Below the pieces are notes generated by a model that had not been told where the DNA came from, ran no database searches, and was given only the letters and a program-made list of their open reading frames with translations. The position numbers were made by a program, and so were the translations under genes. DNA of 64,000 nt. It comes from Aphidius gifuensis (Eukaryota; Arthropoda; Insecta; Hymenoptera; Braconidae). Position 1 is the stretch's first letter. The number at the start of each line of letters is the position of its first letter. Location: positions 9,310,492 through 9,374,491 of the forward strand of contig NC_057791.1 in the NCBI RefSeq assembly GCF_014905175.1, written 5' to 3'. Shown here one piece after another: positions 22,532-32,504 of this stretch.

Positions 22532-23311
22532 CCCACACGGAAATAAAATATATAATTTATATATAAAATTATATATAATAATTATATATAACAATTATAT
22601 ATACTATTGGGCGAAAACGTGTATATAATTTATATAAAATTTATATATAACGATTATATATAATAGTTTATATAAAATTATATATATATTTTATATAAAA
22701 TTATATATAAATTTTATCACATCCCCCCCCCCCCTACTCCTCTCCCAAGAATTGTTTTTATTTAAAAATTTTCTTGAATTTTAATTTAAAAAAACCAAAA
22801 AACAAATCTTCCATCAGGATTCGAACCCGGGCCGTTCTGGTTGGAAGGCAAGTACTTTACCTCGAAGTCACAAATCTTACGATAGATAGTTGTAAAAATA
22901 TAGATAAGAATATGATTTTTCTCAATTTTTTTACTTTGCTGTTTTAATCATAATTCTATTACTGACTTTTATTCAAATATATAAAATATTAATTTTAACA
23001 TCTCTTTGTTCATATTTTTATGGAAAAAAAGATAAAATCGGTATTAAAACCACAAAGTAAAAAAATTGAAAGAAGTCATATTCTTATTTATATTTTTGCA
23101 AAGATTTTCCATAAGATTTGTGGCTTCGAGGTAAAGTACTTCAACCAGACTATCTGATGGAAGATTTGTTTTTGGTTTTAAATTAAAAAGAAAACAAATA
23201 AAACAATTCATGGAGGAGGAAGAAGGGGAATGAGATAAAATTTATATATAATTTTATATAAAAAATATATATAATTTTATATATAAATTATATATTTTAT
23301 TTCCGTGTGGG
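22532..23311. mobile_element. Foldback MITE with tRNA-derived arm sequence
   Basis: Termini CCCACACGGAAATAAAATA and its inverse enclose arms built of TATATAATTTTATATA. Inside, both arms contain a facing unit TTTGTG.CTTCGAGGTAAAGTACTT, so the inverted structure extends well inward. The left inner arm carries a tRNA-like stretch (22,804-22,872). A C-run of 10 lies near 22,723. Confidence 0.8.
22804..22872 (-). tRNA. tRNA-Gly(TCC)-like pseudogene within the MITE
   Basis: On the minus strand, GAGGTAAAGTACTTGCCTTCC is followed by AACCAGAACGGCCCGGGTTCGAATCC (written here in two pieces). The anticodon loop TTCCAAC and the GGTTCGAATCC B-box resemble tRNA-Gly(TCC), but acceptor and D-arm pairing are not supported. 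The mirrored copy near 23,120-23,160 has lost the B-box. Most likely a SINE-like or captured tRNA fragment, not a functional gene. Confidence 0.35.
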
Positions 23312-23460
23312 AGATAAACGAATTAACAAAAAATTATTATTTTTTTTTTTCAGGTTGTAACTTGTCTGATTTAACAAAAAATACTGAACTTCCATTGGTA
23401 AACTATCAACACTGTATAGACGCTATTTCTTGTCATAATTTAACTGATAAGTGTTTTTGA

Positions 23461-24590
23461 AGTGAAACTTCTTTAGAATGGGCAGTAAAAAAAAAAAAAC
23501 AAAAGATGGATGCAACGAAAGAAACGGTATGAAAGTAAGTAATTTTAAATTATTTTTTATCTTGTTTTATTTATTTATTCCCTTGACAACGATACGAAAA
23601 AATTTGTTTGAAATTTGTTTCAAAATTTCAGTTACATAAAAGATTCAAGAGACAAAGGTGAATATTAAGGTTAAAACTTTCATTATATACAATATATAAT
23701 TTATTATGTTATTTTTGATCAAATACTGAGTATTTAAAATTAATCTGTTAAATAAATAAATAATACACAAGATAATGGTTATTCAAGTGCTTGACATAAT
23801 ACGACAGCAACATCATAATCACAATACCATACAACAATAAATAATATGTGGATAAAATTTGGTACTACGTGAACGTAAAGATAGTAAAGTTCGTATTTTA
23901 GATTGTATAGGATTTCAAGAGACAATTAATGACACTGAAATATTATCAAAAACATCTGATAAATGTACTGGTAATCCTAAATCAGTAAAATTTAGAATAG
24001 GACCAGGTGCTATACCAATGGCTGGTAATTTTCATGAGACTTGTACTGGTAGTTGTAATAACATTTTAGATCAAATAATGCGTATTTGAAATGAATCTGT
24101 CCAATAATCGAATAATACACAAGATAGTGGTTATTCAAGTGCTCGTGCTTGTTATGATCGTGCTTGTCATGATCGAAATAAATTCATGATCTTGAATGAA
24201 TTTGTTAAGGACGAAAAAATGGAACAGATGATTAAATATTGAAACATTCAATGAAACAACAACAACAGGAGTAAATAATAATTTAATAAATGATGTACCG
24301 AGTGGAAATCAAAATAACAACAACAATATTGATCGTATATAAACAACAGCAATCATAATAGAACAAATACATGGTAGTGCTGGTGGCGGCGATGATGCAC
24401 CATCATGTGTTTGTGGTTAATTCGCTCATAAAAAAGATATTGAAAAAATCGATCAATATTTGACATTAAATTTTTTTAACATTAAATAGTTCGTTTTGTT
24501 TTTAGGGAATTTTAATTTCCTATTGTTTTCGCTTTTCATCTGGACCTCTCTAACCATGGTAGACCCCCCCCCCCCTCCCCGAAAAGTCCC
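23461..24590 (+). other. Unidentified region with a short open frame and a duplicated segment
   Basis: The frame 23,859-24,089 (RKDSKVRILDCIGFQETIND ... RIGPGAIPMAGNF) looks protein-like but I do not recognise it. A segment AATACACAAGATA.TGGTTATTCAAGTGCT occurs twice (~23,760 and ~24,112) with flanking similarity, so the block around the frame is bounded by a direct repeat. A short frame near 24,360-24,420 reads GDDAPSCVCG. Possibly remnants of one multi-exon gene or repeat. Confidence 0.3.
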
Positions 24591-24599
24591 TTAATCTGA

Positions 24600-26640
24600 A
24601 AATATGGGGAACCATACGATAAATATGGGGAACATCATTAAATATGAAGGAAAATATGGAAAAATATCAGTAAATATAAAGAAAAAAGCGCTAAATATAA
24701 AGAAAACTCTTATAATTATGGGAAAATATCAGGGAAATATCAGTAAATATGAAGGAAAAATCACTGAATATCAAAAAAAATACGATACATATGGGAAAAT
24801 ATCAGTAAATGTAAAAAACAATGTAGAAAAAAATAGAAAAGTATCAAAGAAAAATCAGTGAATATAAAGAAAAAAAAGGGAATAAATATGGGAAAATATC
24901 AGCAAATATAGAGGAAAAATTACTGAATATAAAGAAAAAAATGCTGAATATGAAGAAAAAAACGATAAATATGGAAAAATATCAGGGAAATATCAGTAAA
25001 TATTTTTATTTATTTTTATTTTATTTATTTAACATCCCAGCGGCTGGAGGCCATTATTGGGACAAGGGTAAAATTGCAATAAGCAATTTAAAAACAAGTA
25101 CATGATAATATTACAATTTTTCAAAGTAAATTAAATTCTTAAAATGTTAGATATTAGCGTTATACATAATAATCAATATTCCTAATTATAGATCACAATT
25201 ATTTAAATTTTCCTTTTTTTTTTTTTTTTTTTTTGTTGATAATTCCAAAGATAACAATTAAAATTAAGAAATAAATAATAATTTAAAATTTAAAATTTAA
25301 AAGCTAACCAATTCAAGGTCCAATCAAAAATGCTATTTATAAGTCTATCTCGATAGTTTAACACAGTCTAGTACAATGCCAGGTGTAATGTGCTCACATG
25401 ACATAATTCTACTAAACAGTGATGTGTTGGGCACGCCTTATTAGTAAGATTAATCATATTTTGCAAAGGGGGAATGACACACATTGTCCAGCTGTAGAGT
25501 AGAATGGTGATACATTTCTTAATTTAGTTCCCAATATGCGCACCCTAACATCGGAGAGGAGACCTGGACAATCAACAGCTCCAGTTAGCAACTTTATAAA
25601 GAAGATTATTGTTAATGTATCACGATGTACCGAGATATTTGTCATATCGGCCAGCTGGATTAGTGTATCATCATCACATCCTCTGTCTAAAACCAATGCC
25701 TGTGTTCGATACAGTAAATACTTTATGAATCTACGTTGGACTTTGTTTATTAGCTTAAGTTGTTTTTTTGTTCTTAATGCATATACTGCTATACAGTAGT
25801 CCAGTCTAGATTTCACGAATGCATTGTACAGTGCTTTTATTGTAGAGGGACTTTTGAATGATCTAGACAGGCGAAAAACCAGGCCCAGAGAGGACATTGC
25901 TGACCTAACCACCTGCTCAACCTGTGAATTAAACAAGAACTTGTCATCAAACACGATGCCAAGATCTGTTTTTAATTTAGTACGAGTTAAATTTGTGCCA
26001 TGCATATTATAGTTGAGAGGACTTAGAAAATGACATAGAGTTGCATTTGGCTATATTTACTTGAAGGTCATTGGACTCACACCAGTTTAAGAAAATATTT
26101 AGATTTTTTTGCAAGTAGTGGCAATCATTTAGTGTTTTAATAGGCAAGTATAGTTTGACATCATCAGCATATAGTAGTGTGTAGCAGGACAGCCAAATAT
26201 CAAAGAAAACTTACTGAATATAAAGAAAAATACGATAAATATGGAAAATATCAGTAAATATGAAGGAAAAATCACTGAATCTGAAGAAAAATACGATACA
26301 TATGGGAAAATATCAGTAAATGTAAAGAAAAATGTAGAAAAAAATAGGAAAATATCGAAGAAAAATCAGTGAATATAAAGAAAAAAACGATAAATATGGG
26401 AAAATATCAGTGAATATAAAGGAAAATATAGAAAAATGACTGAATATAAAAAAAAAACGATAAATAATATCAATTATGCTCCCCCCCCGAAAATTTTCTA
26501 AGTCCCTTAATTAATCGAAACACGATGAATATGGAAAATGAAGAAAAATATAGAAAAATCACTGAATATAAAGAAAAATACGATAATTATAGGAAAATAT
26601 TAGGAAAATATCACTAAACAAAAAAAAAAAGTATAGCAAA
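24600..26640. repeat. Minisatellite AATATGGGAAAATATCAGTA, split by a LINE
   Basis: Two blocks (24,600-25,005 and 26,190-26,640) consist of irregular 15-30-bp units such as AATATAAAGAAAAAACGATA and ATATGGGAAAATATCAGTAA. The sequence on both sides of the LINE fragment is the same array, so the array is older than the LINE. Poly-C runs near 24,567 and 26,480 recur with the phrase AAGTCCCTTAAT. Confidence 0.8.
25010..26187 (-). pseudogene. Jockey-like non-LTR retrotransposon, 5'-truncated 3' end
   Basis: The minus strand from 26,187 reads LLYADDVKLYLPIKTLND (reverse-transcriptase YADD motif), LNIFLNWCESNDLQVNIAKC, a stop near 26,010, then LGIVFDDKFLFNSQ and ALYNAFVKSRLDYCIAVYAL to 25,454. This matches the thumb and post-RT region of jockey/I-type LINE ORF2. 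It starts mid-RT, as expected of 5' truncation, and runs through a 3' UTR to an A/T-rich end near 25,010. It is inserted in the minisatellite. Short plus-strand frames in this interval are antisense by-products. Confidence 0.85.
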
Positions 26641-27642
26641 ATATCATGGAAAAATCATATTTTTCAACAAGATTTTTCAACAATAAGATTGAAAAAAAAA
26701 TTATTAACATGATAAATTATTAAATATTCAATTTAAACAAAATATACACGATCACTGGAGGAGTATTGAGAAAAATTAATGAACAATCCCCATCAATAAA
26801 TAATAAAGAAATAATGATACCAGTAGAAGCTAACATAAAATTCGATGACGATAAGGGAAATGAAAAAATACCAAACATTGATTTCGAGTTTAAAAAAAAT
26901 ACAAGAAATTGTACATCTACCAATTGATTCATTTGCAGGCAAAATAATTTAAGCAAAAAAAAAAAAAAAAAAAAGAAAACTATTCAATAGTAATAATGAC
27001 ATTATTTAGATATCATCGCAATCATAATAGCAATGAATAAAGTGGAATTTATATATGCAATGTCAGGACGGTTATTAAAATAAAGAACAATAACATTAGC
27101 AGACGACAGTGATTATGAAATAAAATAAAATATCAATGAAAAAAAGTTTGATTAAACTAAATAAAGATAATAAATTTACCAAAGAAAATATATTTTAGAT
27201 TGAACTAAATCCTGATTCAACCGAGAGAAAAAAGTAAATAGAATAAATACAATCGAACTCGACAATTTTGTAATAAATATTAAACATTGACAGGCTAAAA
27301 TCATAGTACAACAAAATGAATAAAAACAGAGAGTTTGAAAGGTTAGAAGAAAGCGATTCTGGACATGGAGATGACCCATTAGAAGGAACAAGCAAAATAA
27401 ATGAAAATTAAATAAATTTTAGCTGTAACAAAAGAAAATGAAATAAATTTGTAGTCACGAATTTTAATATATATTAAAGAAGAAATTAAAATTCCCCCCA
27501 CAGGGAAGGCACAGTTGCTTCAGCAACTGTATGATCATTTTTTTTTTTTTTTTTTTTTTACAAATATTGAGAAGATAGCTACTAAATTAATATCAAATTT
27601 ATTTCCATTACAATTTGTATTAATTTTATTTATATTTTTCAG
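26641..27642. other. No gene recognised
   Basis: AT-rich with a possible plus-strand frame near 26,725-26,930 (TITGGVLRKINEQSPSINNK, then IPVEANIKFDDDKGNEKIPN) that is protein-like in composition but ends at a stop and matches nothing I know. A-runs at 26,955 and T-runs at 27,538 flank otherwise featureless sequence. Confidence 0.3.
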
Positions 27643-27845
27643 GCTGTAATATGTCAGATTACGAGGCTGAAATTGACTCAATATTCAATAATATTGAAAG
27701 TTTAAGTCATCTAAAGTTGATATATCGGGAAAATATTAAAAGATATCATCCCGACAAAAATCCTGAAGATGAAAGAGCAACTGAAAAAACTCAGTATTTA
27801 ATGAATATATATATACATAAAATAGTAATAGAAGTGGTTGGCTGA
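27643..27845 (+). pseudogene. J-domain (DnaJ-like) fragment
   Basis: After a TTTTTCAG acceptor-like site, ATG 27651 opens a 64-residue frame containing LKLIYRENIKRYHPDKNPED, with the HPD signature (27,747-27,755) between helices II and III of a J-domain, followed by ERATEKTQYLMNIY (helix III). J-domains stimulate Hsp70 ATPase activity. Helix I is weak, helix IV and any client-binding region are missing, and the frame runs into an ATATAT-rich tail. It could be a single surviving exon. The start of the exon (GCTGTAATATGTCAGATTA) resembles the exon start at 23,354 (GTTGTAACTTGTCTGATTT). Confidence 0.5.
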
Positions 27846-28130
27846 CTAGTTGTTCAATAAATAAATATTTATATAAAATTATATTCTGTGTTACGTTTTT
27901 AAATTAGAATTCCATTTACATAGAACCATAATATTATAACTAATCAATAAATTAAAAAATTTCTATCATAATTGTTAATGACTGAATGAACATAATAGTT
28001 TACTCGGAAGGAGAGCGAACAGACAACTAGTAAAAATATATTAATGCAACGAGAGATCTTATAATTACTATTTATTAGAATTACTAAAAAAGTTTCACTT
28101 CCCTGTGCGTACAATAACACACATCTTTTT

Positions 28131-28461
28131 TTAAATAAGTGTAAACGTTGCCCAAACTCACAAGATTAGTTTTTTTGACTCATAAATAACTCACATCTAG
28201 TATAAACAGTGGGTTTTAAAACCAAGAACAACTTTGGAAAGTTTTATAAAAGTGTTCACTGAATTCATCGATGAGTTATGTGTAGAGGTAGTTAATTTGC
28301 AGCTTCATTTTTTTATTGCAAAATCACAAGGAAATTACATGAAACATTTTACAGAGACGATAGGTGATGGTGAGTCTCTTGTTATTTGTGATTTTGCCGA
28401 AAATTATGCATATCAAGTTCAGAAAAAAACAAAATCCTTGACAAGTTTTTCGTCCCTGTAG
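28131..28461 (+). pseudogene. Repeat-borne protein of unknown class, downstream part
   Basis: A short block NKCKRCPNSQD with CxxC near 28,133-28,165 is followed from 28,228 by FTEFIDELCVEVVNLQLHFF, IAKSQGNYMKHF and ESLVICDFAENYAYQVQ. The phrase HHFIAKxQ..... VxxDFAENYxxxxQ accompanies the RPKxCVxAG motif in the same multicopy insect proteins, so this is the continuation of the family seen at 22,047-23,460 on the same strand. The frame stops at 28,459-28,461, just before the MITE at 28,474. Confidence 0.55.
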
Positions 28462-28473
28462 GAAAAGGATATA

Positions 28474-28930
28474 GGGGAAAGCGGGGCAAAATGGAACACC
28501 CAAAAAAATATTTTGACTCATATTTTTTTTCATTTTTTCGTCACTCTTCGATTAAAAAAGCCGGAAGAAAATAGATGCAATAAAAAAAAAATTTTTTTGA
28601 AAATTTTTTGAACATTTTTTTTAAGAACAAAGAAAATTATTTTTTATATGTTTTTTTTTGTTCGTCGAGAACAATAGTGATAAATTAATTTAAAAGCAAT
28701 TGTTCGTAATTATACATGAAGAGAAATAAAAAAAAATTAATTTTTGTGATTAATATCACATTTTATTAAACAACAATAAATAAATTTTTATTAATAATTT
28801 TTTTTTTTAATTTTTAAAAATTATTTATGTTTTTTTTATTAATAAGGGAGAAAAACTAATCGAAAAATACTATTGTCATACATCGATTTATTTTTTTTCC
28901 TTAAGTGTTCCATTTTGCCCCGCTTTCCCC
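28474..28930. mobile_element. TA-flanked MITE with 26-bp perfect TIRs
   Basis: The ends GGGGAAAGCGGGGCAAAATG and its exact inverse (TIR 28,474-28,499 and 28,905-28,930) are flanked by TA on each side, as for Tc1/mariner derivatives. The 457-bp body is A/T-rich and non-coding. Confidence 0.9.
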
Positions 28931-29396
28931 TACGTTATGTAAGCGTTATTCATCATCATCGATAAGCGAAAAATTTAAAATTTTGTAAGTTTAATACTAC
29001 AATTATTACATAAAATCGATTATTATAATAATGATAATAATAATAACAACAATAACGAAATATAATAAAAATAATCTTCATAAACATAATGCTGATAAAA
29101 CTGTTCTTTTTTAATATACCAGATTCAAAAAACGAATATTTTTTTTATACCTTTCGTTCTTTTATTCGTAAATCAATATATCAAAAATGCTTCGATATAT
29201 CGAGTTTTGTGGATGACTTTTTTGTTTAACTCGATGATTTCTACCAAAAATTAAAATATTTTTAGTAGGGATAAGCATCACCTGATTTTACTTCTCCCAC
29301 AAAATATCTCCCAATCACAAAGTTCCCCCAATCCTAAAAACTTTTAGTGAAGAAAGGAAAGAGAACTTTTTCTTTAGTAGGGGACTTAAGATTTAG

Positions 29397-29440
29397 TATA
29401 TATTCTTGTCCACAGAGACTAAGCATCACACTCCGTTCAG
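29397..29440 (+). promoter_or_regulatory. Possible core promoter (TATA box and initiator)
   Basis: GTATATATTC at about 29,396-29,405 lies roughly 30 bp upstream of an arthropod-type initiator TTCAGT at 29,434-29,439, the usual TATA-Inr spacing. The small gene below starts about 75 bp further on. Confidence 0.45.
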
Positions 29441-29510
29441 TCTATCAACTGTATTATTCAACTATTAAATAACTAGAAAATAACATTTCCATATACAGAT
29501 ATTAGAAAAA

Positions 29511-29769
29511 ATGGGTTTTGCAAAAGAAAAAAAAACTTCAAAAAGCTAACCAACTCAAATCTGTAAAGGATTTGAAGAAGAAAGTAGTTGACAAAATTAT
29601 TAAAGTTGCAAGATTTCCAACATCAAAATATAATCCAGCGCTAACAGTTGAAATCAACAATGCATATTTACCAAAAAGATTCGCTAAACACGTCAATCAA
29701 CATGATAAAGAATTCCAAGAGCTAGAAAATGCTGTCAAGGAAGGACGACCATGGTTCTCGATGGTGTAA
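29511..29769 (+). CDS. Small basic protein, unrecognised; start separated by an A-run frameshift
   Basis: ATG 29511 (MGFAKEKK) lies behind promoter-like motifs and the context GAAAAAATG. The following frame soon stops, but the adjacent frame is open from 29,518 to TAA 29,767-29,769 and reads NQLKSVKDLKKKVVDKIIK, then RFPTSKYNPALTVEINNAYL, and ends EGRPWFSMV. A single-base difference in the run of nine As at about 29,527-29,535 would connect the two. The protein is about 86 residues, lysine-rich, with no signal peptide or membrane segment. I do not recognise the family. The clean reading frame and promoter-like context make it the best candidate for a recent host gene here. Confidence 0.45.
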
Positions 29770-30568
29770 ATAATCAAGATGTAATATTAGATGATAGTAG
29801 ATAGAAGATTAGATGATTTCGATGATGATGAGAAAATGTGAATAAATAAATAAATACACTGAATTCAAATTAATCTAAATTGTTTTTTTGTTTCAATTAA
29901 AACCATTTATTACAATTAATTTATGTTACTTTATGTACTATTCCCCTTTGTCGGATATATTGCCCGTTGAAGGATTTATAGGATGTGATAGGATGTATTC
30001 ATTTTAATTATTGACACAATTGGATTTTTTGTTATAGTTTAAGTTCAATTCTCACTGAATTTGATTCTGTCAACTTATTATATTTTAATTATAAATTATT
30101 AATTTATATATTGATTAAATTATTAATTTATTCATTGATTCAATTAAATTATTTATCGATTAAATTATTAATTTATTTATTTAGCGACTTCGAATTTTTG
30201 CAAGATCAGTGAGATGTGTAGGCCACAAGATTGCAAAAGCAACTGCTTACAAAAAAAGTTCCAAGATACTAACTAAGCTCGTGGGCCTTAATAGTGGGAA
30301 ATTCTGGGGAAATCTTCGAAGGCCTCACAACGACGCCCGGATAACCAAGCGTCGGTGGGGGCCTGAGAAAACTTTCTCAAATATATTCTCCAAGTTTTAT
30401 TTTATTTTATTGAGGATAGTGTTGTGTCCGAGGTCCTTCGCCTAATCCCAATTTTCCTCGAATTTGCAAGTTCTACTCACAAGGCCAGCACTGTGTGTTT
30501 GAGAAATTGACAGGCGTCGGTTCGTGCCATCAAGGAATTAGGCATGGCAGCTCAACACGGTCCCAACA
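29770..30568. other. No gene recognised; GC-richer patch at 30.2-30.55 kb
   Basis: After AT-rich ATTATTTAT repeats, 30,190-30,560 is markedly GC-richer (for example GACGCCCGGATAACCAAGCG). It reads in part like coding sequence on the plus strand (RSVRCVGHKIAKATAYKKSS), but no family is recognised. Confidence 0.3.
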
Positions 30569-31027
30569 CCCAAGTGAAAAAAATATATTTATTGGAAATA
30601 TAAAATAAATTTAATTTATATTTAAAATATATGTGAATTAAATTTGATTAATGTTTTAAAAAATATAAATTAAATTTAATTTACATGTAATTTATATTTA
30701 ATTCATATGTAATCTATATCTATACAAAAAGTAAATTTATTTCATATTTTTGGAAAATATAAATTAAATTTGAAGTACATCCAAATTTTTTTTTTGCAAT
30801 GTCGAAAAAAAAAAAATTTTAAGTAAATTTATTTTATGTTTTGAAAAAATATAAAATACATTTACTTTTCGTATAGATATAGATTACATATGAATTAAGT
30901 GTAAATTACATGTAAATTAAATTTAATTTATATTTTTTAAAACATTAATTAAATTTAATTCACATATATTTTAAATATAAATTAAATTTATTTTATATTT
31001 CCAATAAATATATTTTTTTCACTTGGG
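30569..31027. mobile_element. Near-perfect hairpin MITE, 459 bp
   Basis: CCCAAGTGAAAAAAATATAT at the left and its exact inverse at the right enclose arms of about 200 bp that pair almost throughout (AAATTTAATTTATATT blocks, ATAGATATAGATTACAT). The loop is near 30,790. Non-coding. Confidence 0.9.
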
Positions 31028-31144
31028 CATTTTTGTATTTCATTTTATCTTCTATTTTATTTCATTTTACAATTCTCTCTCTTCACTGGTTTCTTTTTTC
31101 CGACGGAACACACTCATTTGTCTATATTCAATTATCATGTAAAA

Positions 31145-31342
31145 TTATGCAATATGCTGATGTTCCTTGAGGGAAGTTTCTTTTGATTCAAATTCTAAGC
31201 GTATATCTACAGCATCAGTCTTTGACAACTCATTTCGTTTACTACAATCTATAACGATTAATAGTGATTTTGTAATAAAAGTATTTTTTGATATTAAATC
31301 TATCTTTGAGCCGTAGTAAGACTCTGCGAAATTAGCATACAT
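31145..31342 (-). pseudogene. Polinton minor virion-type protein fragment
   Basis: The minus frame reads NTFITKSLLIVIDCSKRNEL, then KTDAVDIRLEFESKET. It matches a conserved Polinton ORF of unknown function with the phrase VIDCSxQNExxKxxxVDxRLEFE, which lies beside the packaging ATPase in insect elements. Only about 65 residues remain, ending at TAA/TGC near the hairpin MITE. The family is recognised only from memory of this phrase. Confidence 0.55.
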
Positions 31343-31479
31343 ATCATATAATGAATAAAATTGATTTTTTTCAATATCAAAATTTATATTTCCATAGGGA
31401 TTATTTTATTGAGTATACCTTTCCAACAACGTTTTTTTGACAGACTGATTTGCTTCGGTATAAAACAGCCGAATTTATA

Positions 31480-31936
31480 GGATTTGAGCTCAATGCTCAT
31501 CACAATGGAATACCAGAAACAATGGTGATTTACTACCAAATACAATAGGATGTGCGATAATTGGAGAAAGTAATTGTCGTTAAAAAAACGATATATTAGG
31601 TTTAATAAATAATTCGAATGGTTTACGATTTGCAAATATTTACATTTATAGTGAATCATTGTAGCAACCAAAATATCAATTTTCGGAAAGCATACTAGAA
31701 CCACTTGAAGAAATAAATTATTATAAATTTTCTGACAACGATCAAGTCGTACCAGTTGACGAAGCAAAACCAAATTTGTTGTTTATATTTGATGATGTTA
31801 CAACTGAACAGCAGGATCATATAAAAGCATTTTTTTGTATAGGAAGACACAAAGCTGTTGATTTTTTTTATTTATGTCAATCATATGCACGAATACCCAA
31901 ACATTTAATACGTGATAATATTGATATTGTATAGTA
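31480..31936 (+). pseudogene. Polinton packaging ATPase (FtsK/HerA-like)
   Basis: The plus strand reads LLPNTIGCAIIGESN (degenerate Walker A region, with the Gly-Lys-Thr lost to a stop), NGLRFANIYIYSES, then YKFSDNDQVVPVDEAKPN, LLFIFDDVTTEQQD (Walker B, FIFDDV near 31,783-31,800) and GRHKAVDFFYLCQSYARIPK. Order and spacing match Polinton genome-packaging ATPases, which pump DNA into the capsid. Stops (near 31,550, 31,578 and 31,662) and frame changes disable it. Confidence 0.8.
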
Positions 31937-32099
31937 AATTCCGACAGATGTGTGTGGATTGTTGGAAAGAAAAATATTGCTTTTTGTGTATCGATAAAGA
32001 TAGAGATATAGATAAAGGAAAATATAGAAAAAATCTTGACTGCTTTATAACTATAAATAACAAAACGATTTGTTAAATTTTCTTAGTTAATTGAAAACC

Positions 32100-32330
32100 C
32101 CCAAAAGATCAACATACCTCTTTGTGAGCAAGAACTAGTTGATGAAACGAAATTTTTAAGTGAAATTGAGAAAGTACAAGATGTTATTCGTAAAAAATAT
32201 CATTTAATAAAATTAGGAAAAGAAAATATATCAGTAGCTGCGAACGAATATTTTGAACCTGTTGTTACACCGCTCAACGAATTATCTGCACGATTGCCAT
32301 CACCAATGACCAATATAAATTATTAATTGA
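32100..32330 (+). pseudogene. Polinton protein downstream of the ATPase
   Basis: The frame reads INIPLCEQELVDETKFLSEI, LIKLGKENISVAANEYFE and VVTPLNELSARLPS. The central phrase is nearly the same as the remnant at 3,073-3,354, so two independent copies support that it is a real element protein. Function unknown. It ends in Asn-rich low complexity. Confidence 0.6.
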
Positions 32331-32504
32331 TGATAAATTATTTCTAGATGAAAAAAATACAAATAATAATGAAAATAATTCAACTTATGAGAACAATACA
32401 GGGTTTGACAATAGTCATAATCAATGGATAGATAATCAACAAACTAATAAATATAAAAACAAAATCAATGTGTATTTATTTTCTCACAATTATTCTTATT
32501 TACA

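Larger units (their letters stand above)
21651..23460 (+). pseudogene. Repeat-borne protein of unknown class, 5' part, two exons
   Basis: Exon 22047-22386 reads LPGLKDYIPVRDKDRNKVHM and FSKFAPLRPKRCVLAGESGT, then HAMSVCSPHRNFKLMIL. It joins in frame (codon G|GT) through a GTACGT donor and a TTTCAG acceptor to 23354-23460 (GCNLSDLTKNTELPLVNYQH), ending in TGA after DKCF. The motifs RPKxCVxAGxSGTH and CxxHxNxKLM are known to me from multicopy, element-associated proteins in insects; the element class is not clear. A possible upstream part starts at ATG 21651 (MKIESYPKAKIDEVAANL) but has stops. The intron carries a MITE (22,532-23,311). A downstream part of the same protein type lies at 28,131-28,461. 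Confidence 0.55.

Noticed and set aside
22532..22740. Promoter interpretation of the TATATA-rich stretch
   Set aside because: The TATA strings are the arms of a foldback MITE with a matching inverse 550 bp away.
25536..26012. Plus-strand frames opposite the LINE
   Set aside because: Antisense to a well-supported reverse-transcriptase frame; no similarity of their own.
30190..30560. Possible ribosomal RNA or coding island because of raised GC
   Set aside because: I could not match it to any rRNA core segment or protein family by eye; left as unassigned.
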